A stretch of DNA of 64,000 nt from Crossiella cryophila (lineage in GTDB: Bacteria > Actinomycetota > Actinomycetes > Mycobacteriales > Pseudonocardiaceae). Under the pieces are notes generated by a model. The model was not told the origin of the DNA. It searched no databases and saw nothing but the letters and a program-made list of their open reading frames with translations. Shown one piece after another: positions 59,751 to 64,000 of the stretch. How positions within the stretch are numbered: position 1 is the stretch's first letter; each line of letters begins with the position of its first letter. A program made the position numbers and the translations under genes. The stretch spans positions 6,101,501 to 6,165,500 of the forward strand of contig NZ_JACHMH010000001.1 in the NCBI RefSeq assembly GCF_014204915.1. The letters run 5' to 3'.

Positions 59751-61352
59751 TCAGTGCAGGCGTTGGCGGGTTACCTCGGTCAGGGTGGTCTCGGTGGCGC
59801 GTTCGAAGGTGATGGTCGCCTCGGTGCTGGTCAGGTCCAGGGTGGCGAGCAGGTTGCCGAAGTAGGGGCCTGCTGTTTTGTGCCAGTGGGTGGGTTGGGC
59901 TGGGACGCCGGAGAGGCGGGTCCACGCGTGCATGAGCGCGGCGGGCAGGCGCCACCAGCCGAGGTGCAGGGCCGGTTTGAACAGCGCGGGTTCGGCGTTG
60001 CGCAGGGGCGAGCAGGTCAGCTGGTGCACGGGGGTCTTGCTGGTGGTGCGGGCCACGTAGCTGTGGTGGACGTCGCCGGAGAGCACCGCGACCGTGCCCT
60101 CGGTCTTGGCCGCTGCCTCGTGCAGGACCTGGGAGAGCTGGTCGAAGGACTCGCGGAAGCTGGCCCAGTGGTCGAAGTCGCCGAGCTGGCGGATGCGTTC
60201 GGCCAGCCTGCCGCGCCGGCCGGGGCGGGTGGCGGCGTGCTCGTTGCGGGCCTGCAGGTGGTGGATCACCGGGGGCAGCAGCCAGGGCAGGGAGCTGCCC
60301 AGGAGCAGGTGGCGGTACTCGGTGCCGGCACCGGCGAGCTGGGCGGTGAGCCAGGCGAATTCCTCGTCGTCGAGCATCTTGCGGCGGCCGTCGCGCAGGA
60401 TGCGGCCCGCCCGGCTGTCCACCATGAGCAGGCGGACCGGGCCGAAGTCGCGGCAGAAGCTCCACTGGGCGTGCTTGTGTTCGCCGATCTCGGTGTCCCA
60501 GCGCTGCGCGTGTGCTTCCAGCAACTCCTGCGCGTCCGCCCCGTGCAGGGCCTGGACCTGCTGGTACACCTCGTCCTTTGCCAGTGCGGTGGGGCTGAGG
60601 TTGCCCAGGTGCTGGTACACCCAGTAGGAGGCCAGCGCGCCGCGGACCCGCTTGGCCCACCACGACTTGGCCGCCATCTCGGTGCGCCAGGTCTCGGAGG
60701 TGTTCCAGTCGTCGCGGACGTCGTGGTCGTCGAAGATCATCGAGGTCGGGACGGTGGAGAACAGCCAGCGGATCTCGGGTTCGGACCAGCTCTCGTGGTA
60801 GAGCTGGGTGTACTCCTCGTAGTCGGCGACCTCGATGCCGGGCGGTTCGGCCAGGTCACGGCGCTGCTTGAGGTACTGCTGGGTGCGGTCGGTGGTCTCG
60901 TCGGCGTAGATCTGGTCGCCGAGCAGCAGCAGTGCCTCGGGGCGTTCCCGCACCGGCAGCTCAAGCAGGCGGGTGGCCAGGGCGGACAGTGCGCAGTGGC
61001 CGATCTTGGCGCGCTGGGCCGGGTCTTCTGGCCGGGCGAAGCGGCAGGAGCCGAAGGAGACCCGCACCGAGTGGTCGGCCTGGCCGGGCAGGGTGCGGAT
61101 GACGCTGGGCGGGAAGTCGGACTCCGGCAGCGGCCAGGCGGGTTCGCCGTCGAGGTGGACCTGGTACTCGTGTTCGGTGTCCGGGGTCAGGCCGCTGAGC
61201 ACGACCAGCGCGTAGTGGTGGCCGCCGACCTGGAAGGTGCCGCTCTCGGCGTCGAGAACCCGGACCGTGCCGGGGCCGTCGGTCTCCACCCAGACGGTGG
61301 CCGAGTTGTCGTCGACGTGGCGCAGCAGCGGTCCGAGCACGAGGTTGGGCAC
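59751..61352 (-). CDS. PhoD-like alkaline phosphatase/phosphodiesterase
   Basis: 533 residues. The N-terminal fibronectin-like domain (SATVWVETDGPGTVRVLDAE) precedes the metallophosphatase core: VRVSFGSCRFARPEDPAQRA, LLLLGDQIYADETTDR, SMIFDDHDVRDDWN, RLLMVDSRAGR and VAVLSGDVHHSYVAR. These are the metal ligands of PhoD-like enzymes. There is no twin-arginine or other signal peptide, so this form is cytoplasmic, unlike classical PhoD. The substrate is unknown. It is 10 bp from the convergent-orientation neighbour on the same strand (adenosine-deaminase-like gene stop). Confidence 0.87.
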   Translation of the reverse strand: MPNLVLGPLLRHVDDNSATVWVETDGPGTVRVLDAESGTFQVGGHHYALVVLSGLTPDTEHEYQVHLDGEPAWPLPESDFPPSVIRTLPGQADHSVRVSFGSCRFARPEDPAQRAKIGHCALSALATRLLELPVRERPEALLLLGDQIYADETTDRTQQYLKQRRDLAEPPGIEVADYEEYTQLYHESWSEPEIRWLFSTVPTSMIFDDHDVRDDWNTSETWRTEMAAKSWWAKRVRGALASYWVYQHLGNLSPTALAKDEVYQQVQALHGADAQELLEAHAQRWDTEIGEHKHAQWSFCRDFGPVRLLMVDSRAGRILRDGRRKMLDDEEFAWLTAQLAGAGTEYRHLLLGSSLPWLLPPVIHHLQARNEHAATRPGRRGRLAERIRQLGDFDHWASFRESFDQLSQVLHEAAAKTEGTVAVLSGDVHHSYVARTTSKTPVHQLTCSPLRNAEPALFKPALHLGWWRLPAALMHAWTRLSGVPAQPTHWHKTAGPYFGNLLATLDLTSTEATITFERATETTLTEVTRQRLH

Positions 61353-61362
61353 GGCGCCTTGT

Positions 61363-62370
61363 CTATCGCATCGCGGTCACCGGCGGGGCGGCGAGCCAGG
61401 CATCGATGCCGCGGTGCAGCTCGGCCTTGGTCTCCGGCGGGGCGAAGGAGGCATCGGCGGCGTCGCGGGCCAGGTCGGCCAGTTGCGGGTCGGTGAGGCC
61501 GAAGGTGTCCCGGACGCGCTGGAACTCCTCGGTGAGGGTGACGCCGGTGAAGTTGGGGACGTCGGTGTTGAGGGTGACGACCAGGCCGGCGGCCAGCAGT
61601 TCGGGCAGCGGGTGGCTGGGCAGGTCGGGGACCAGGCCGAGGGTGACGTTGGAGGAGGGGCAGACCTCCAGGGGGATGCCGCGGTCGGCGACCTCGGCGG
61701 CGAGTTCGCGGTCTTCCAGCACGCGGAAGCCGTGGCCGAGGCGTTCGGTGAGCCCGAGGGTGAGGGCCTCGCGGACGCTGGGCGGGCCGCAGGACTCGCC
61801 CGCGTGATGCACCAGGTGCAGGCCCGCGTCCCTGGCTTCCGCGATGACCTGGGCGAACGGCGCGAGCGAGTAGCTCTCCTCCCCCGCCATGTCCAGGCCG
61901 ATGACCCGGCCGGGGAAGCGGCGGGCCAGCTCCAGGGTGCGCTGGGCTCGTTCGACCGAGCGGCGGCGGGAGTGGTCCAGGATGATCTCGACCTCGATGC
62001 CGTGCTCGGCCTGGCCCTCGTCGAGTCCTTCGAGCACAGCGGTCAGCGGCATGGCCAGGTCGCCGAGGCGTTCGCCGTGCGCAGCCGCGGTGAACCGGAT
62101 CTCGGCGTAACGGGTGCCCTGGGCGGCCTCGTCCGCGCAGAACTCCCGGGCCATCCGGCGGAAGTCGGCCGGGATGCGCAGGCAGTCCCGGATGTGCGAG
62201 TTGGCGTCGGCGAAGGCGCGGAAGCCCTGGAAGGAAGCGCCGTCACTGGTGAGGCTGTCCGGCAGCTCGATGCCGTGGGTGGTGGCGATCTCCTGGAGGG
62301 TCTCCCTGCGCAGGGTGCTCTCCAGGTGCACGTGCAGGTGGGTCTTCGGCAGCGTCAGCAGGTCCCGCAT
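61363..62370 (-). CDS. Adenosine-deaminase-like enzyme
   Basis: 335 residues. Amidohydrolase motifs: LPKTHLHVHLESTLRRETLQ (metal His pair), LHLVHHAGESCGPPSVREAL (catalytic His-Ala-Gly-Glu), RLGHGFRVLED, LEVCPSSNVTLGLV and VVTLNTDVPNFTGVTLTEEF. Zinc site and catalytic Glu are kept. In classical adenosine deaminases the sequence is HLDG (here HLES) and NTDDP (here NTDVP), so the second Asp, which contacts the purine, is Val. It may deaminate another nucleoside or base. It lies 11 bp from the PhoD-like start and could be in the same transcript. Confidence 0.85.
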   Translation of the reverse strand: MRDLLTLPKTHLHVHLESTLRRETLQEIATTHGIELPDSLTSDGASFQGFRAFADANSHIRDCLRIPADFRRMAREFCADEAAQGTRYAEIRFTAAAHGERLGDLAMPLTAVLEGLDEGQAEHGIEVEIILDHSRRRSVERAQRTLELARRFPGRVIGLDMAGEESYSLAPFAQVIAEARDAGLHLVHHAGESCGPPSVREALTLGLTERLGHGFRVLEDRELAAEVADRGIPLEVCPSSNVTLGLVPDLPSHPLPELLAAGLVVTLNTDVPNFTGVTLTEEFQRVRDTFGLTDPQLADLARDAADASFAPPETKAELHRGIDAWLAAPPVTAMR

Positions 62371-62417
62371 GGGCGCAGCGTAGGCAGTCCGGGCGGACGG
62401 CGCCGCTCAATATCGGC

Positions 62418-62546
62418 TCAGGCGGCCGCGGTCGCCTCGGTACCGGGCGCGGGCTCGAACCAGCCGAGCCAGGGGCATTCCAGCGCGAAGAAGTACTCGA
62501 CCACCACAGCTGGGGTATCCGGCGGGAGATCCTCGGAAATCGGCAT
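62418..62546 (-). CDS. Possible 42-residue protein
   Basis: ATG 62544-62546 to TGA 62418-62420, sequence starting MPISEDLPPDTPAVVVEYFF and continuing with ECPWLGWFEP. A GGAGG site exists but is about 14 nt from the ATG, so initiation is doubtful. It is between the adenosine-deaminase-like and LysR genes, same strand. The composition (acidic start, aromatic middle) is unlike a shadow frame. No family is recognised. Confidence 0.4.
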   Translation of the reverse strand: MPISEDLPPDTPAVVVEYFFALECPWLGWFEPAPGTEATAAA

Positions 62547-62593
62547 GTCAGAAGGGTGCTACCTCCAGCGAGGTGGAGGTCAAGAGCGCTGGG

Positions 62594-63493
62594 TCAAGGC
62601 AGTGGGGTGAGGTGTTCGGCCGCGGTGCGGACCACCGCGTCGGCCAGTGCGGACAGCGGGGGTGAGTCCAGTTTCCACTGCTGCCAGTACAGCGGCACGT
62701 CCACCGGGTGCTCCGGGGCGAGGGCGACCAGCAGTCCGTTTGCGGCCTGCTCATCGCCTTGCACGTCCGGGATCATCCCCCAGCCAAGGCCACGCAGCAC
62801 CGCGGCCAGGAAGATGTCCGAGGCGGGCACCAGGTGCTGGCGGCTGCTCGGCTCGCGCCGGGTGAGGTCGCGGGCGAAGCGGTGCTGCAGGTCGTCCTTG
62901 CCGTCGAAGACCACCACCGGCGCCTGCGGCAGCAACTCGGTCAGCGGGCCGCCGGTGAGCCAGCGGCGGATGAAGGCCGGGCTGGCCATCGCCTGGTAGC
63001 GCATCCGGCCCAGCGGGCGCACCGAGCAGCCCTGCACGGGTTCGGGGGTGGAGGTGACCGCGGCCAGCACCAGGCCCTCGCGCAGCAGGTCGGTGGTGTG
63101 GTCCTGGTCCTCCCTGCGCAGCGCGAAGCACACCTGGAGGTGCTCGGGGACCCTGGTCAGTGTGGTGAGGAACCAGGTGGCCAGGGAGTCGGCGTTGACC
63201 GCCACCGGCAGCACGTTCGGCCGCCCGTCCTCGGGCAGTCCCAGTTCGGCGCGGGCGTCCTGGGCCAGCAGCGCGAGCTGGCGCCCGAACCTGGCCACCA
63301 CCTCGCCGGAGTCGGTGAGCCGGATCGGTTTGGCGCGTTGCAGCAGCACCCGGCCGACCCGCTGTTCCAGGGCCTTGATCCGCTGGCTCACCGCGGACGG
63401 GGTGACGTGCAGGGCTCGAGCGGCGGCCTCGAAGGTGCCCTCGTCGACCGCGGCGAGCAGGGTGCGGACCTGGTCGAACGGCAGGTCGTCCAT
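62594..63493 (-). CDS. lysG: ArgP/LysG-type LysR-family regulator
   Basis: 299 residues from ATG 63491-63493 (GTG at 63494-63496 adjacent). HTH: FDQVRTLLAAVDEGTFEAAA, RALHVTPSAVSQRIKALEQR, VGRVLLQRAKPIRLTDSGEV, typical of ArgP/IciA/LysG. The C-terminal ligand domain includes VNADSLATWFLTTL, MRYQAMASPAFIRRWL and LRGLGWGMIPDVQ. ArgP-type proteins sense lysine or arginine and activate the divergent exporter gene. The divergent LysE gene here gives the classic lysG-lysE arrangement. The symbol is given on arrangement as well as sequence. Confidence 0.9.
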   Translation of the reverse strand: MDDLPFDQVRTLLAAVDEGTFEAAARALHVTPSAVSQRIKALEQRVGRVLLQRAKPIRLTDSGEVVARFGRQLALLAQDARAELGLPEDGRPNVLPVAVNADSLATWFLTTLTRVPEHLQVCFALRREDQDHTTDLLREGLVLAAVTSTPEPVQGCSVRPLGRMRYQAMASPAFIRRWLTGGPLTELLPQAPVVVFDGKDDLQHRFARDLTRREPSSRQHLVPASDIFLAAVLRGLGWGMIPDVQGDEQAANGLLVALAPEHPVDVPLYWQQWKLDSPPLSALADAVVRTAAEHLTPLP

Positions 63494-63509
63494 CACGATG
63501 GCTAATGAT

Positions 63510-63546
63510 AGTGAAGAATCTTTAGCTGGTCTGCTGGATCTTCACT
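63510..63546. promoter_or_regulatory. Inverted repeat in lysG-lysE gap
   Basis: AGTGAAGA (63510-63517) and TCTTCACT (63539-63546) face each other with 21 bp between. It lies in the 69-bp gap between divergent starts and ends 16 bp before the LysE GTG. A LysR-type regulator commonly binds across such a region; this is the likely LysG site. Confidence 0.6.
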
Positions 63547-63562
63547 CCTTAGCGTCAAGAAC

Positions 63563-64000
63563 GTGTACGGATACTTGACACCGCTGGCCGCCGGTCTGGG
63601 CACCGGGTTGTCCCTCATCATCGCGATCGGTTCGCAGAACGCCTTCGTGCTGCGCCAAGGGCTGCGCCGCGAGCACGTGCTGCCGGTGGTGGCCATCTGC
63701 GGGATCTCCGACGCGGTGCTCATCGCCGCCGGGGTCAGCGGCATCGGCGGCCTGGTGCAGCTGTGGCCGAGCGCGCTGACCGTGGTCGGCTGGGCCGGCG
63801 CGATCTTCCTGCTCGGCTACGGCCTGCTCGCCGCCCGCCGCGCCCTGAACCCCTCGGCCATGCAGGCCGGGGTCAGCACCAGCGGATCGCCGCGCGCGGC
63901 GATCCTCACCTGTCTGGTGCTGACCTGGCTCAACCCGCACGTCTACCTGGACACGGTGCTGCTGCTCGGCTCGGTCGGCAACGGCTACGGCGCGGCCCGC
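63563..64000 (+). CDS. lysE: LysE/ArgO-family amino-acid exporter, N-terminal part
   Basis: First 146 codons, open at the window end; start GTG 63563. The pattern AAGLGTGLSLIIAIGSQNAF, VLRQGLRREHVLPVVAICGI, SDAVLIAAGVSGIGG, GWAGAIFLLGYGLLAARRAL and LTWLNPHVYLDTVLLLG is the LysE/ArgO family. About four of the expected six helices are in the window. It exports lysine and/or arginine. It is divergent from the LysG-type regulator, so induction by basic amino acids is expected. The stop codon is outside the window. Confidence 0.92.
   Translation, partial: MYGYLTPLAAGLGTGLSLIIAIGSQNAFVLRQGLRREHVLPVVAICGISDAVLIAAGVSGIGGLVQLWPSALTVVGWAGAIFLLGYGLLAARRALNPSAMQAGVSTSGSPRAAILTCLVLTWLNPHVYLDTVLLLGSVGNGYGAAR

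Overview
The window is high-GC chromosomal DNA from an actinomycete. GTG starts are frequent, Shine-Dalgarno sites of the GGAGG type are strong, and the gene content (F420-type LLM and DDN-like enzymes, LGFP-repeat secreted protein, many TetR and GntR regulators, AICE-type relics) points to a Pseudonocardiales-like filamentous genus. No rRNA, tRNA, CRISPR array or polyketide/NRPS assembly line was seen. About 60 intact protein genes are described, with partial genes at both ends, four decayed genes and about a dozen hairpins or operator palindromes.

Layout. 0-4 kb: end of an SDR, a DDN-like protein, and a 1054-residue fusion of an EndoQ-type PHP nuclease to a UvrD-type helicase. 3.7-9.7 kb: small membrane protein and lipoprotein with mirror-image leaders, a hydrolase, a FAD monooxygenase/TetR pair with a three-unit operator array, a VOC protein, an HhH-GPD protein and an epoxide hydrolase. 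9.8-12.8 kb: a 986-residue secreted LGFP protein. 12.8-18.1 kb: an accessory patch with three tandem copies of an unrecognised ~95-residue gene, a DUF7660-like gene, an IS5-type transposase relic and three frameshifted genes of a plasmid/AICE-type module. 18.1-31.9 kb: mixed metabolic and regulatory genes, including a GNAT acetyltransferase behind a 20-codon leader ORF, and a tyrosine recombinase. 31.9-38.3 kb: GH92 mannosidase with a LacI-type operator, and a Cmx-type chloramphenicol exporter behind a probably leaderless 9-codon leader ORF.

38.5-48.6 kb is the most coherent pathway. An ethanolamine-type permease, a glutamine-synthetase-like gamma-glutamylation enzyme, a class I GATase hydrolase, an aldehyde dehydrogenase and an SDR overlap or abut on the minus strand, with a GntR/FCD regulator and a choline/ethanolamine-kinase-like protein. 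A divergent FAD-oxidoreductase/GcvT fusion follows. Together they could turn ethanolamine into gamma-glutamylethanolamide, oxidise it through the aldehyde to gamma-glutamylglycine, release glycine and pass it to one-carbon metabolism. The SDR would supply the alcohol-oxidation step (inference).

48.6-64 kb: paired alpha/beta hydrolases opposite a TetR-SDR operon with a shared palindrome, an HSL-type esterase with a MerR-like promoter, a translationally coupled operon of acyl-CoA dehydrogenase, ADP-forming acyl-CoA synthetase (with a repetitive tail) and ThDP enzyme, then PhoD-like phosphatase, adenosine-deaminase-like enzyme, and an ArgP/LysG-type regulator divergent from a LysE exporter that runs off the end.
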